From contig CDRNVI010000143.1 of assembly GCA_977017575.1 (NCBI GenBank), forward strand, positions 124,001 to 188,000: a DNA stretch of 64,000 nucleotides, written 5' to 3'. The position numbers and the translations under genes are program-made. Shown here in pieces: positions 44,201 to 59,780 of the stretch. Within the stretch, counting starts at the first letter, position 1, and every line of letters starts with the position of its first letter. Source of the stretch: Paramoeba atlantica (Eukaryota; Discosea). Below the pieces are notes generated by a model, which worked only from the letters and a program-made list of their open reading frames with translations, did no database searches and was not told where the DNA came from.

Positions 44201-45030
44201 TTTCTGACTCTCCACTTCAGAGAGTACAAGTCATTTATTTTAGACCCCTAAAAAAAGGGGACTGTCTCCCTTTGGAATTTCCACAATCAACAAAGGTAGC
44301 AGTTTGGTGTGCAAACCTTCTTTTCTTGAATGGTGGCTTTGCTTCAAAGTGGTTGCAACAGACTGCCCCATCACTTTCACACAATCCTCTTCTCTGACTC
44401 CTCTTGTAGACTTCTTCCTCAATTGAGCTCTTGCTATCTCCTCTCTCCTGACAACAGTTGTGTAATTACAACACACACATCCTCAAGGAATACATTGTTA
44501 TGAGTGCAATCAATGTTTTAAGCAATTGGTCAGATTGAGTCTTATCTTCCTTGGCACCTGGGATGGCTCTCATGATATGTAGGATGTTGGACATTGCCTG
44601 AAGATGCTCCTCAGTCGCAACTGCTCCCAGCCTTCAGTTCACCATCCTTCTGTATGTACTGCCAGATGTCTGTTGGAATTTTGGACACCATTTCCCCAGG
44701 GATTTTTGCCAGGTTTTCAACTGCTCTTGAATATCCTCATGCATGAAAGCAACCTCACACAAATTTCCACCTGTTATTCATCAAGTTCTTTGATCATTCC
44801 TGCTGGTGTCACATCATCATGAATCAGCCAAGAAACTGGTTTGTAGAGCTCCCTTGTCTTGTTGTCAAACAGAGTGATATTCTGCTTTGGCTCATCAGTT
44901 TTTGAAATTTGAGTCTTTAAACCTTCAATTGTAGTCTGATGTGTTCCTTGAGTGTTGCATCCTGGGCTGCCAATTGTTTTTGTTGAAGATGGGGTATCTG
45001 GGTGAGATCATATCTTCTCTGCTCTGAGTT
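44201..45030 (-). other. Coding-like mobile-element relic, unrecognised
   Basis: The minus strand carries SKTDEPKQNITLFDNKTREL and YKPVSWLIHDDVTPAGMIKE (about 44915-44790), then VVRREEIARAQLRKKSTRGV and CVKVMGQSVATTLKQSHHS (44450-44330), with stops and frame changes. It looks like a decayed element protein, but I cannot name the family. Confidence 0.3.
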
Positions 45031-45224
45031 CCACCATTACATGATTTCAAACCTGTAAAAATTGAAAAAAGAAAGTGGATGAAGATTGTGTTGCTGTGTT
45101 TTCATTGACTTGTACTTTTCACTGAACCTGATGAATTTCATAACTTTTCTCAATGTCAAAAATCGAAAACAAGTCAATAAACTCCACCCTGATTCAAAAA
45201 AAAAATCAAAAGACAAAAAAAAAG

Positions 45225-45297
45225 TGCTCCCGGTGAGGATCGAACTCACGACCTTCAGATTATGAGACTGACGCTCTACCGACTGAGCCACGGAAGC
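45225..45297 (-). tRNA. tRNA-Met, elongator type (anticodon CAT)
   Basis: Minus-strand cloverleaf. The acceptor GCTTCCG pairs with CGGGAGC, discriminator A. D-arm TGGCTCAGTCGGTAGAGC. Anticodon loop CTCATAA gives CAT with a T-T pair at the base of the loop. T-arm GAGTTCGATCCTC. A T-rich stretch follows on the minus strand as terminator. The D-loop and T-loop are of elongator rather than initiator type. Confidence 0.93.
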
Positions 45298-45299
45298 CA

Positions 45300-46110
45300 A
45301 TGTCCATGTTCAAACTCTGTTTTTTTGTGAAGTCATCAAACTCAGAAAAGCCATCACATCATCACTGGTTTCTATGATAACTTATGTGCTTTTAAACACA
45401 GGCTCTTGAAATAAAATGCTCCTCAACATTCTCAAATTGCTTGAACAATTCCTGAAGTGGTTTTGCCTGATGATGACAGGACTGTAAACCACCTTTTGAG
45501 CCATAATCTTTAGTAGAGGAATGGAGCTGTAATTTTTCAAGATCCAGCAACAAGATACTGACTTAGCAAGGGGAAACCATTACAAAATGCCATCCCTGAG
45601 CACAACCAACCCATGCAATGCTCTACAATAGAAAAGTTTGGAACTTTGGAAGTTTGACAAAAAAGTTGGCCCCTTCCTATCAACAGCAGTGTCATCTTCA
45701 TATTGTTTGATTCCCCAACCAAAAGTTTTTGTGTTTTCCCACCAGAGCACTTCAAAGTCCCTTTTCCAAATTGCAGTATAAAGAGGAGCAAGTTTGACTT
45801 TCAGATTCTCCACCTTACTAAGGTGGTGCTCTGCCAGCTATGGAACCACTTGTTTTAAAAAAAAGATTTTTTTTTAGTGGCCACTGGGACTTGATCAGTT
45901 CACAATTGAAAGAAGAGCTGAAAGAAAAGATAAATCAAAAAAATCAAAAAAACTTTATCAACTTTAAAAAATAAGAAAACATAAAAAACAAAAACAAATC
46001 AAATCCAATTTGAAAGAGAAGATCAAGGCACAGCAAGAGAATACAACTTGTCTTGAATAATTGACAAATACTGGTTGTGATTGGACAAAACTTTATCAAT
46101 TGAGAATCTC
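45300..46110. other. Mixed interval, unrecognised coding traces
   Basis: A minus-strand frame at 45813-45580 (ENLKVKLAPLYTAIWKRDFE) continues in another frame to 45537. No family recognised. Confidence 0.25.
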
Positions 46111-46450
46111 AAAAAACTGACAGAAAGAAAAAAAAAGAATATGCAACAAAGAAGAAGGAAAAAAAAAAGAAATAAGAGAGGGGGAAAAAGAAAGAAGAAA
46201 AGAAAGATTAGAGAAAAAGAAAGGAAAGAAAAGGGAAAGGGAAAGGGAAAGGGAAAGGGAAAGGGAAAGGGAAAAGGAAAAGGAAAGGAAAAAGGAAAAA
46301 GGAAAAAGGAAAAAGGAAAAAGGAAAAAGGAAAAAGGAAAAAGGAAAAAGGAAAGGAAAAAGAAAAAAAGGGGAAAAAAAAAAAGGGAAAAAAAAAAAGG
46401 GAAAAAAAAAAAAAGAAAAAAGAAAAAAGAGGAAAAAAAAAAATGAAAAA
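46111..46450. repeat. (GGGAAA)n / (GGAAAAA)n repeat
   Basis: Tandem GGGAAA at 46233-46272 grading into GGAAAAA at 46290-46355, within a longer polypurine tract. It abuts tRNA-His. Confidence 0.9.
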
Positions 46451-46454
46451 CAAA

Positions 46455-46528
46455 TGCCACCACCGGGAATCGAACCCAGGTCTCAGGAGCCACAATCCTG
46501 CACTCTGCCAACTAAGCTCTATGGCAGC
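46455..46528 (-). tRNA. tRNA-His (anticodon GTG)
   Basis: Minus strand. The acceptor GCTGCCA pairs with TGGTGGC, discriminator A. Anticodon stem CAGGA/TCCTG around TTGTGGC gives GTG. T-arm GGGTTCGATTCCC. The extra G at -1 is not obligatory in the gene, because eukaryotes add it after transcription. The downstream (minus) pyrimidine tract provides T-runs. Confidence 0.93.
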
Positions 46529-46773
46529 ATGTTTTCAAAAAAAGAAAAAAATGAAAAGAAAACACTTCTGGGAATTAGGCTCTGGGCGCCTGTATTTTGG
46601 GGGTGGTATCTAAGAATGGCTGTGTTTTTCTCCCCAAAAAAAATCTCAATAAAAAAGAGACTCTGATAAAAAAGGGTGTTAAAAATATGAGTTTTTCCAA
46701 GCTTTTTCAAACAAGATATGAACATTCTGCTCTTGAACCCCTGCAAGAGAAAAAGAAGAAGGAGAGAAGAGAA

Positions 46774-46775
<2 letters not shown>

Positions 46776-46818
<43 letters not shown>
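46776..46818. repeat. Poly(T)43 homopolymer
   Basis: 43 consecutive T on the plus strand. Equivalent to a poly(A) tail for anything transcribed on the minus strand to its right. Confidence 0.95.
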
Positions 46819-46819
<1 letters not shown>

Positions 46820-46867
46820 GTGACTGTTATCCACTTTTGTGAGAAAAACCTTACTGGAATTTTTCAA

Positions 46868-47150
46868 TTATCTATTATTCAGATCCAATAGGCTTAGTAC
46901 CAACCCACTAAGCAGTCTTGATTGGCCAGGTGGGCACCCTTTGCCACCAATTTTCCCTCTGAGAGTAGAAAACCAGCTTTAAAATTGCAGGAGGGTAGTG
47001 TGGGAGTTTCACCCACTAAAAAACTCACTATCTCCGAGTAGATAACCCTTTTTAGACTCCATTACCCCATCTAAAAAGGTGTGCTTGGGCAGTACCCGCC
47101 CCGCCATACCATTTCTGGCTTCGGCCCGCCTGAAATAAATATACTCCCAT
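46868..47150. ncRNA. Candidate structured RNA locus, unidentified
   Basis: About 280 bp that stands out from AT-rich surroundings by its GC content and stems: GCTTAG/CTAAGC (46891-46912), GGTGGGCACC facing GCCACC (about 46930-46955), GTGGG/CCCAC (47001-47017), a perfect 10 bp CCTTTTTAGA/TCTAAAAAGG (47048-47081) and GGCTTCGGCC (about 47120). There is no reading frame. I compared it from memory with SRP, RNase P/MRP, U1-U6 and U3 hallmarks and found no match. The strand is undecided. The poly(T) to its left suggests a minus-strand transcript with a poly(A) copy. Confidence 0.3.
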
Positions 47151-48150
47151 AAGAAATCCCCTCATAGGCACAAAGATGATTTAAATTTTAGTTAAAACAC
47201 CTTCTTCATCTTACATTTTACTCTTTTTATCATTGTAAAGAATAATAAAAGAGGGTAGATCTTTTGTCACAATTGCTTATTCTTAATGATCATAAAGAGG
47301 AAAAACCTCCATCTAGAATTTAGAGGGAGGTTTTCTCAACTCACCAAATCTTTACATAGCACACATCTTTATCAGAGTTTATTGCTCATTATTCCTTTTT
47401 GGTTGAATGTTCTTTTTGAAAGGAAGAATTTATCTTTTTAGTGAAGACCTTAATAATATTTTGAAAAGGAGTATAAAGGGATGCAGAAAAAGATGTCTTT
47501 CATTTAATAAAAAAATCAATCCTTTATTTATTGAAAAAAAATAAAGACCAGTCTGACAAGACAATATGAATTCTTTAAAGATCTAAAATATTTGTTTTAT
47601 TCATTGATTTCCATTCCTTTCTGATGAAATAAAACAGTTTTGAAATATCCAACAAATCAACTTTGGAATTACACTGAGAAGAATAACTAATAAACTTCTT
47701 ACAAAATAAAGGGTAAAGATTTCTCTTTATGGTTGCCTCTTAAATTATCAGGAGTCATTTTAGAGACACTCTTGAGCATTCTTCTTATTTCAAGAGCAGA
47801 ATTGATTAACCTGGAGTTAATCATCAACATAAGATGGTTGAATTAACATTTAGTGCACTAGAAAAAACTCTAGATTCATCTCTAGGCCCACGAAGAGGGA
47901 GATAATTCAAGGAGCTTTCAAGGAAAAAACCTTTCCTAAAAAAGGAAATTCAGACACAGAGAAGATCCACAGCATAAGGTTTCCCCATCCAGATTCCACC
48001 CGAGAGAGAAGAGAAAGAAGAAAAAAAAATGATCTTGAAACAATTTTTGAATCTCCATTTTGAAAACAAACAATCATACCTGAGATCAAGAGTTTGTTCA
48101 ATTAAAAAGGGGTGGCTGTGAGTGACCTTGAAGGGATTTTGAAAAAAAAA
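47151..48150. other. AT-rich interval, no gene seen
   Basis: Non-repetitive DNA without a supported frame. The 14-mer GAGAGAAGAGAAAG at 48004-48017 also occurs at 46762-46775 next to poly(T). Confidence 0.4.
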
Positions 48151-48151
48151 A

Positions 48152-48223
48152 TGCGCCACCCGGGAATCGAACCCGGCCCGTCCGCTTGGAAGGCGGACAT
48201 CCTGCCACTAGACTAGCAGCGCA
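48152..48223 (-). tRNA. tRNA-Gly (anticodon TCC)
   Basis: Minus strand. The acceptor GCGCTGC pairs imperfectly with GGTGGCG in the predicted register. D-arm TAGTCTAGTGGCAGGAT. Anticodon stem TCCGC/GCGGA around CTTCCAA gives TCC. T-arm GGGTTCGATTCCC. About 250 bp downstream of the 28S rRNA 3' end in the same orientation. Confidence 0.93.
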
Positions 48224-48474
48224 TCTTAGCAAAAAAGGTGAAAACATAACCAAAAAAAGAAAAAAGGGAGAAAATACAAATATAGAAAAACAACAAATAA
48301 AGATAGTCGGTTATACTCAACCCTCAAGTAAAATTGATTGAACGAAAAAAATGAGAGGGGAAGAAGAGAGGGATGAGGGAGGGAGAGGGAAGTAAATATA
48401 TCTATTACCTCAAGTTAAAAATAAGTAAAAAAGAAAAAATAATAAAAAATAGTTATTATTTTTAAAATAAAAAA
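48224..48474. other. Spacer downstream of 28S rRNA
   Basis: A/G-rich and AT-rich DNA between the 28S 3' end and tRNA-Gly, presumably holding the Pol I terminator. No motif recognised. Confidence 0.4.
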
Positions 48475-52530
<4,056 letters not shown>

Positions 52531-52846
52531 TCAAAAAAGAAAGAATAAACTAAAAAGAGAATTAAAAAAACTGAATTTTAAAACACATTTTATTTCAATT
52601 TTGAAAAAAAGAAAAATAATAAATAAAGATATTTATTATTTTTTACTATTTTTTCAAAAAAAAAATAGAATTTTATTTAAAATTCGATTAATTTTTTTTC
52701 TTTTATTTAGTATCTTTTTACTTTTTCAAGATTTAGTATTATTTTTAAGAAAGTATTTCATTTTCAATAAATAGAAAATAGAAAATAGTTTCTCAATAGA
52801 ATCTCTTTAAAAAATATTAAAATAATTTTAAAAAGATAAAGAATAA
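52531..52846 (-). other. Internal transcribed spacer 2
   Basis: AT-rich spacer between 5.8S and 28S, about 316 bp. Confidence 0.85.
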
Positions 52847-53004
52847 AATGACACTCAAATAAATATACTCTTAGGATAAAACCTAAAAGTGCAATATGCG
52901 TTCAAAGATTCGATGATTCACTGAGTTCTGCAATTCACATTACGTATCGCATTTTGCTGCGTTCTTCATCGTTACGAGAACCAAGATATCCATTGTTAAA
53001 AGTT
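52847..53004 (-). rRNA. 5.8S ribosomal RNA
   Basis: Minus strand, about 158 nt. Holds GATGAAGAACGCAGC, TGCGATACGTAATGTGAATT and GAATCATCGAATCTTTGAAC. The 3' end is estimated by comparison with yeast length. Confidence 0.95.
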
Positions 53005-53206
53005 GTTTTTTTATTTTTGTTTTGTTTTATTTTCATTTTAATTTTTATCAAATGAATTTTGAACATTTTTTGATACAATTAAAATACCAAAAAAAAAGTT
53101 AAATAACAATAAAAATGTTAAAATACATTTTAAAAAGTTTAAACACATTTTCACTTTTTCAAAATAAGTTTTTGAAAAGAAAAGAAGATTAATAAAGTAA
53201 TAATAT
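53005..53206 (-). other. Internal transcribed spacer 1
   Basis: AT-rich spacer of about 200 bp between 18S and 5.8S. Confidence 0.85.
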
Positions 53207-53366
53207 TAATGATCCATCCGCAGGTTCACCTACGGATACCTTGTTACGACTTTTGCTTCTTTTAGTTGGCAAGGTTTACTCAAATTCTCAAAAACAAACT
53301 TATTAACCGAAATCAATAAGTAACTGTCTCTAATCCTAAGATTTCACCGGACCAACCATCAGTAGC

Positions 53367-53401
<35 letters not shown>

Positions 53402-53961
53402 ATCAGCACAAGCTGTTGACTTGTGCTTACTAGGAATTCCTCGTTCACGATAAATAATTGCAAGTATCGATCCCCAGCACGATACAATTTCAAAAGTTTA
53501 CCCAAAATGCTAATCTCGTAAAAGATCAGCGTGACTTTTCAGCCAAGGCCTTTTGTACTTGTTGATTGTATCAGTGTAGCGCGCGTGCAGCCCAGAACAT
53601 CTAAAGGGCATCACAGACCTGTTATTGCCTCAAACTTCCCTTGGTTAAACACCAAGTGTCCCTCTAAGAAGTTTAAAAGAATAAATCTTTTTTAATATCA
53701 ATAAAAACGAGTTTTCTTAGCAAACAAATTAAGTGTTAACAAAATCCATTTAACTAAAAACCCTCATAAATGTTATTATTAATACAACTAATTAGCAGGC
53801 TGAGGTCTCGTTCGTTATCGGAATTAACCAGACAAATCACTCCACCAACTAAGAACGGCCATGCACCACCACCCACAGAATCAAGAAAGAGCTCTCAATC
53901 TGTCAATCCTAACTGTGTCTGGACCTGGTAAGTTTTCCCGTGTTGAGTCAAATTAAGCCGC

Positions 53962-54030
<69 letters not shown>

Positions 54031-55306
54031 AGAACCCAAAAACTTACTGATTTCTCGTAAAAAGGTACTGGGAGAGTCATCTTTATTCAAAATAAAACGT
54101 CTTCCAACCCCTGGTCGGCATCGTTTATGGTTAAGACTACGACGGTATCTGATCGTCTTCGATCCCCTAACTTTCGTTCTTGATTAATGAAAACATCTTT
54201 GACAAATGCTTTCGCAGAAGTTAGTCTTTCATAAATCCAAGAATTTCACCTCTGACAATTAAATACTAATGCCCCCAACTATCCCTTTTAATCATTACAT
54301 TAGTTCTAAAAAACCAATAAAATAGACCCAATGTCTTGTTCCATTATCCCATGCTAATAGTATTCATTGCAATTTACAAATTTGCTTGCTTTGAACACTC
54401 TAATTTACTCAAAGTAAATGAATTAGAATTCTATTTATTAGTTTTATTAATAAGCAGAACACAAACTCCGAAGAATTCATATCCACAATCTTACTAATAA
54501 AGGTCCAATAAACACTGATTCTCCCAAAAGAAAATCAAATTATCACCCAATTAAGTGCAATAATGAATATCTAATAAAATATTTAGAGAATATAATTTAA
54601 TAAAACACACATGAAAAACCATATGGATTAAATTATAAAACTCTCAAATCCAACTACGAGCTTTTTAACTGCAACAACTTTAATATATGCTATTGGAGCT
54701 GGAATTACCGCGGCTGCTGGCACCAGACTTGCCCTCCAATTGTTACTCGTTAAGGGGTTTAGATTGTACTCATTCCAATTACCAGATCAAATAATGAACC
54801 GGTATTGTTATTTTTTGTCACTACCTCCCCGTGTCGGGATTGGGTAATTTGCGCGCCTGCTGCCTTCCTTGGAAGTAGTAGCCGTTTCTCAGGCTCCTTC
54901 TCCGGAATCAAACCCTGATTCTCCGTTACCCGTTACCACCATGGTAGTCCTCTATACTACCATCGAAAGTTGATAGGGCAGAAATTTGAATGAACTATCG
55001 TCAGCACAAAAGGCCATACGATTCGTAAAGTTATCATGATTCACCATATGTTAACCAGCTCCGAAGAACTGCATTGGTTTTTGTATCTAATAAATACATC
55101 CCTTCTCTCAAAGGAGTTAGGATTTTATGCATGTATTAGCTCTAGATTTACCACGGTTATCCAAGTAGTAAAAAAAAGGACCATCAAATAAATTATAACT
55201 GATTTAATGAGCCATTCGCAGTTTCACAGTACAAGTGTTTATACTTAGACATGCATGGCTTAGTCTTTAAGACAAGCATATGACTACTGGCAGGATCAAC
55301 CAGATA
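53207..55306 (-). rRNA. 18S (small subunit) ribosomal RNA
   Basis: Minus strand, 2100 nt, from TATCTGGTTGATCCTGCCAG to GGATCATTA. Universal blocks are present, for example GCCAGCAGCCGCGGTAATTC and CGCCCGTCGCTGCTACT. About 300 nt longer than the 1.8 kb norm, mostly in an AT-rich V4-like insertion at 54400-54650 and a smaller one at 53670-53790. This is the best single marker for identifying the organism. Confidence 0.97.
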
Positions 55307-56090
55307 ACTATTTTTTTTTCCAAAAAAAAAAGACTATTTTTTTCTTCTTCCCCCAATTGGGAAAAAAGAAAAAGTAGCTTCGAAAAGAATCCAAAGTATT
55401 TCATCAATTTTTTGTTTCAAAAAAATAAGTTTTTTGTTTTTCGTTAGAATTCAATTTTCCAACAAAGAAATCCTCTTTGCAATTTCTCATTGAACCTCTT
55501 CATGAAATAGTTTGAAAACAAATGTATTCTGTTTCCAAGTTTTCAAAAGAGAGAGAAATAAACTGAAAGAAAAAGATAATTCTTTTTATTTTTTTTTTAT
55601 TTCCAGAAAAGGAAAAGAAAAAAAAGAAAAGAAGAAAAATAATTTTCTTATTCAGAAATTGAAGTTGGTTGTTTTTTCTGTCTTTTTAATCAACAAAAAA
55701 ATCACCTTCCACAAATTCAATTTTGTTTTGTTTCAAAATTTGAAACAGACAAAATAAAAATAACTCCCACATTTTTTTGAATTTTATTGTCTGAAGTTAC
55801 AAACAACTCCAAGCAAAAAATGTCACAAAAATGTCTGAGATATTTTTCAATGAAAAGAGATCCAAACAAAACTGAGATTGACCTTTTAAACTCGATTCAA
55901 ATCTGTTTTTACTCTCTTTTCTTAATATAGACATTACAAAAAGTCACGATTGAATAGGACTATGTTTTCCTTCCATTTACAATAAGAGAGAGCATCTATG
56001 AGGTATGTAACCCCTCTGAGAAGAAAGAGCAGCTTTTTTGACCCAGAAAAGCTAATTTTGGAGTTCCAAAAAAGTGGACCAATCAAATAA
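55307..56090 (-). other. 5' external transcribed spacer / upstream region of the rRNA unit
   Basis: AT-rich DNA. CCCCCAATTGGG at about 55352 is a short palindrome near the 18S 5' end. No Pol I promoter is recognisable by eye. Confidence 0.5.
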
Positions 56091-56730
56091 TGCCACGTCA
56101 TTTCTTTACTTACCCATTTTTTCCCCCAAAAAGTCTTATTTTATTCTTCTTTGTTCTTTCTTTTGAACAACCCTTTTTTTGTTCTTTCACCTCTCAACTC
56201 ATGAGTTTGTTTTTCCCTTTTCCTTTCTCTTTGTATCAAAAAAGAATTTCCACAAAAAGTTCAAAGGAAATCATAAACCCCCACACCACACCACACTCCA
56301 CACACCACACACACTATGAAAAACAAAAAAAAAATTGAGAATGAAATCAAGAATTTAATTTGAAAAAGAGAACAAAACACTTTTTTATTTCTTCAACATA
56401 ACAAGTGAGCTTTGTGAAATTTGTTTTTGTGTGGTGTGGTGTGGCCAAGAGGGGGGGGGGGGGGTAGTAGAGAAACACTCCTCTTTTATCCACACTCAAA
56501 CCCACAACAACATTCAAATTGAGGGTGGGTCCATCATTTTAAGAAAAAAGAAAGGAAGAAAAAAGAAGGAAGAAAAAAGATGAAAGAAAGAAAAAGGAAA
56601 AAAAAAAGAAGAGGAAAAAAAAAAAGTTTCATCTGGCAACACAAAAGAGAGAACAAAGCAGCTGTGTGCATTGTGTGTGGTTATATGTAATCTGTATATT
56701 TCCACAACACTCATCCTCACTCCTTTGAAA
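56091..56730. other. Mixed simple sequence, no firm gene
   Basis: Contains a (CA)n-like patch at 56278-56312, a run of 16 G at 56449-56464, and a polypurine tract at 56540-56625. Confidence 0.5.
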
Positions 56731-56734
56731 AATG

Positions 56735-57250
56735 TTCCAAAGAGGCTGTAACATTTGTTTCTGTGAACAAATATTAAAGCCTTTTTAGTTTTTTTTCAAT
56801 ATATCCATTGCAAATTTACCACCCCACCCCCCCCCCCAAAAAACCAAAATAGACCTTGCCCCTCTTCTATTTTATTCCATCCCTAAAACCTTGTCAACAC
56901 AACCCCACCCCCTCCAATATTTAACCATCCCCACAATTATCCATATTATCCAACAGGGTTGACCCATCCAAAGAAAAATAGAAGAAAAAAAGAAGAAAAA
57001 AAGAAAAAAAAGAAAAAAAAAGAATAAATCATCACTACTTTGAAAAGTGTTCCAAAGAGGCTGCAACATTTGTTTAGATAAACAAATATTATAGCCTTTT
57101 TAGTTTTTTTCAAGACCCCATGCAAATTACCACCCCCCAAACCAAAATACACCTTGCCCCTCTCCTATCAATTCAACCCCACCCCCTCCAATATTTAACC
57201 ATCCCCACAATATGTTATCCAACAGGGGGGTGACCCATCTAAAAGAAAAA
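56735..57250. repeat. Tandem duplication of a roughly 300 bp block
   Basis: TTCCAAAGAGGCTG at 56735 recurs at 57050. CCTTGCCCCTC, CCCCTCCAATATTTAACCATC and ATCCAACAGGG...TGACCCATC recur in order in both halves. Each half starts with the stem-loop island also found at 2646. In copy 3 the stem is perfect (ATTTGTTTA/TAAACAAAT). Confidence 0.8.
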
Positions 57251-57295
57251 GAAAAAGAAAGAAAAAGAAAAAGAATAAATAAATAAAAAAAAAAT
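57240..57295. repeat. Polypurine patch
   Basis: AAAAAGAAAG simple sequence. Confidence 0.8.
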
Positions 57296-57476
57296 CTCCA
57301 CCCAAACAGGTGTGGTTTCCATCAAAAAACAACAAACACAACAACAATATAACAACACATGAACAAATAAAAATATCCACAACCAAAAATCAAACGACAC
57401 AAACAACAACCAAGTACTACAATTAAAGAATAAGAAGAATATAACAAAAACAATAAGAAATACCAACACATTAATC

Positions 57477-57534
57477 CACCAACCAACCAACCAACCAACC
57501 AACCAACCAACCAACCAACCAACCAACCAACCAA
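57477..57534. repeat. (AACC)n microsatellite
   Basis: About 14 perfect AACC units. Confidence 0.97.
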
Positions 57535-58680
57535 ATAAAAAAATAAACATAAAAAGAATAACAAACATTCAACAATATTCAACAACAGCCAGACACATAC
57601 ACTAAACAAATAAATAAAACCAAACAAACACAACAAACAATTCACAATTAAAACCAAAAAAATATAACCTGATAATACCACAAACAAAAATACAAAACAC
57701 CACCACCCCAACAAAAAACAACCAACAAATGCAACAACCAACAAAACATAAAGGAAGAAAAATAGAAAACCCAAAATGGTGGGCACAAAGACCTTTTTAT
57801 TAAATCTTTGCTGATGACAGATTCCCTCCTCCTTCTTGTAAAACATGGTATGATAAACAATTAAACAAACAAACAAAACAAACAAACACAAACCTCTCTC
57901 CCCCCCTCAAACAACAAACAAACAACAAGTAGTAACAACAAATAACAACAATCAGAAAAACTTAAACAGTAACAAAATGACAATAACAATAACAACCAAC
58001 AAGATATTAACAACCAACAACCACAACCAACAATCAACAACCAACCAATAAATAACAACCAACAACCAACAACCAACAACCAATAATAATAATTTAAACA
58101 GCAACATAAAAATAAAAACAATCAACAATCAACAATCAACAATCAACAATCACAACACAAACAAATAACATCACAACAATATTTAACCCCAACCAAACAA
58201 ACATCAACAACCAAAAGCAAAATCAAACAACTCAACAAACTAAAAAACAAACAAGAAAAACAAGAAAAAAGAAAAAAGAAAAATAGAACCCAATGTCTCA
58301 ATGGGTGTTTCACTCTTTGCTGATAACACACAGATCATTCTCCTTTTGTATCACAAAGGACCAACAAATACTAATTATTCAACAAACAAGCAAACAAGCA
58401 AACAAGCAAACAAAAAACAAACAACAATAATCAGAAAAACTTAAACAGCAATGAAACAACAATAACAACACAACAAGCCAACAAGATATTAACAACAACC
58501 AACAACAACCAACAACAACCAACAACAACCAACCAACAACCAACAACCAACAATCAATCAACAATCAACAATCAACAATCAATCACCAATCATAATCACA
58601 ACACAAACTAATAAAATAACAATACAGCAATAATTAACCTCAACCAAATAAATATCAACAACCAAAAAAAGAACAACCAA
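57535..58680. repeat. (AAC)n-rich field with two related islands
   Basis: CAACAACCAACA repeats dominate. The islands at 57765-57850 and 58285-58360 share CTTTGCTGAT(G/A)ACA and an AACCCAA(A/T)GT-type left edge, so they derive from a common sequence. Confidence 0.7.
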
Positions 58681-59215
58681 AAAAAAATCGGTTGCCACAA
58701 ACACCCTCCCTCCTCTTTTAAATTAACAAGAGGGGAGTGTCACTCTTCTTATCTTCCTGAGGTTGTGAGAGGTGGTTCCACACATACAAATCAAAACAAA
58801 ACTGGGAAATCGCCAAACAGAACCAGGGAGATGCCATTGTCACTGTCGAAACCCCCAACAACAACAAAAAGAAAACACAATGTAAAGGAAAAAAGATCAA
58901 ACAAAAAAGGTACAAAAAAAAGAGAAAGAGAAACAAAAAAGGTACAAAACAAAAATCATTTTTAAAAGGTCTCCCTTTTCCAACCATTTTCACACCTCTC
59001 TCTCCTAAAAACAGAGAGCCATTGTGTTTTGAAGAAAAGACAACTCCCCCCCCCAAGAGTTATACACTCTTTCTTTAGAGATCAAACAAAGGGGGCAAAG
59101 GAAACAAAGGAAGAATAACAAGAAAAAGATAACAATAAACAGAATGGGTGAGGAATCAAAAAAGAATGACACAAAGAATAAAACAGGAGGCAACAAAAAA
59201 AGAGAAAAAAAAAAC
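58681..59215. other. Islands in low-complexity DNA, no firm gene
   Basis: Non-repetitive patches at 58685-58860 and 58955-59085. No homology recognised. Confidence 0.35.
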
Positions 59216-59540
59216 CTTCAACAAAACTGTTCTTATCCCAAGGATGGGGGGGGTCCCTCCCATGTACTCTCTCCCTCCCTCACATCACACTCTTTTGCAT
59301 CACCATCCATCCATCCAGCACACCAGCCCTTCGGTCCCCCAAGCCACCCAACGACGGAAGCTGGATAACTTCCAGGTGGGCTGACCATCAAAAAAAATCA
59401 AAGAAATTCTCTTTCTTTTTTCCTCTGTCAAACAAACACCAATGAACGAACACCTTCCCTTCTTCCCCTCTTTCTTTCTTTTCCCCCCTCCTCTCTCTCG
59501 CTCCTTCCTTCTCCCAAAAAAACACAAAAAAGAGGAGCAG
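59216..59540. other. Pyrimidine/purine interval, no firm gene
   Basis: Includes a coding-like patch at 59220-59390. No family recognised. Confidence 0.3.
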
Positions 59541-59545
59541 CTTTT

Positions 59546-59557
59546 GGAGATCTAAAT
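59546..59557 (+). promoter_or_regulatory. GGAGATCTAAAT motif heading duplicated unit cluster A
   Basis: Exact match to the motif 168-179 bp upstream of polyubiquitin. Followed by AAAAAAGAGGAAGCGCTATT, which is also present after the related motif at 60880. Confidence 0.5.
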
Positions 59558-59629
59558 AAAAAAGAGGAAGCGCTATTTTTTAAATTGGGTTCAAACACCC
59601 AACATTTTTCTTTTTGACTTCCCAAAAAA

Positions 59630-59737
59630 ATTAAGAGTTCGTGGCTAAATTTTTTTCTTTTTTTTTTTGTGTTTTCTCTTCTCTTCTCCCTTCTCTCTCT
59701 CTCTTCTCTGTCAGTGTCCCCTTCTTTTTCTTTTTTC

Positions 59738-59780
<43 letters not shown>

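Noticed and set aside
46868..47150. Assignment of the structured locus to SRP, RNase P/MRP or spliceosomal RNA
   Set aside because: None of the hallmark conserved segments I know was found on either strand, so it is left unnamed.
57322..57891. 189-codon hydrophobic frame with (GWLV)n
   Set aside because: The (AACC)n and (AAC)n microsatellites translate to this; no supported gene.
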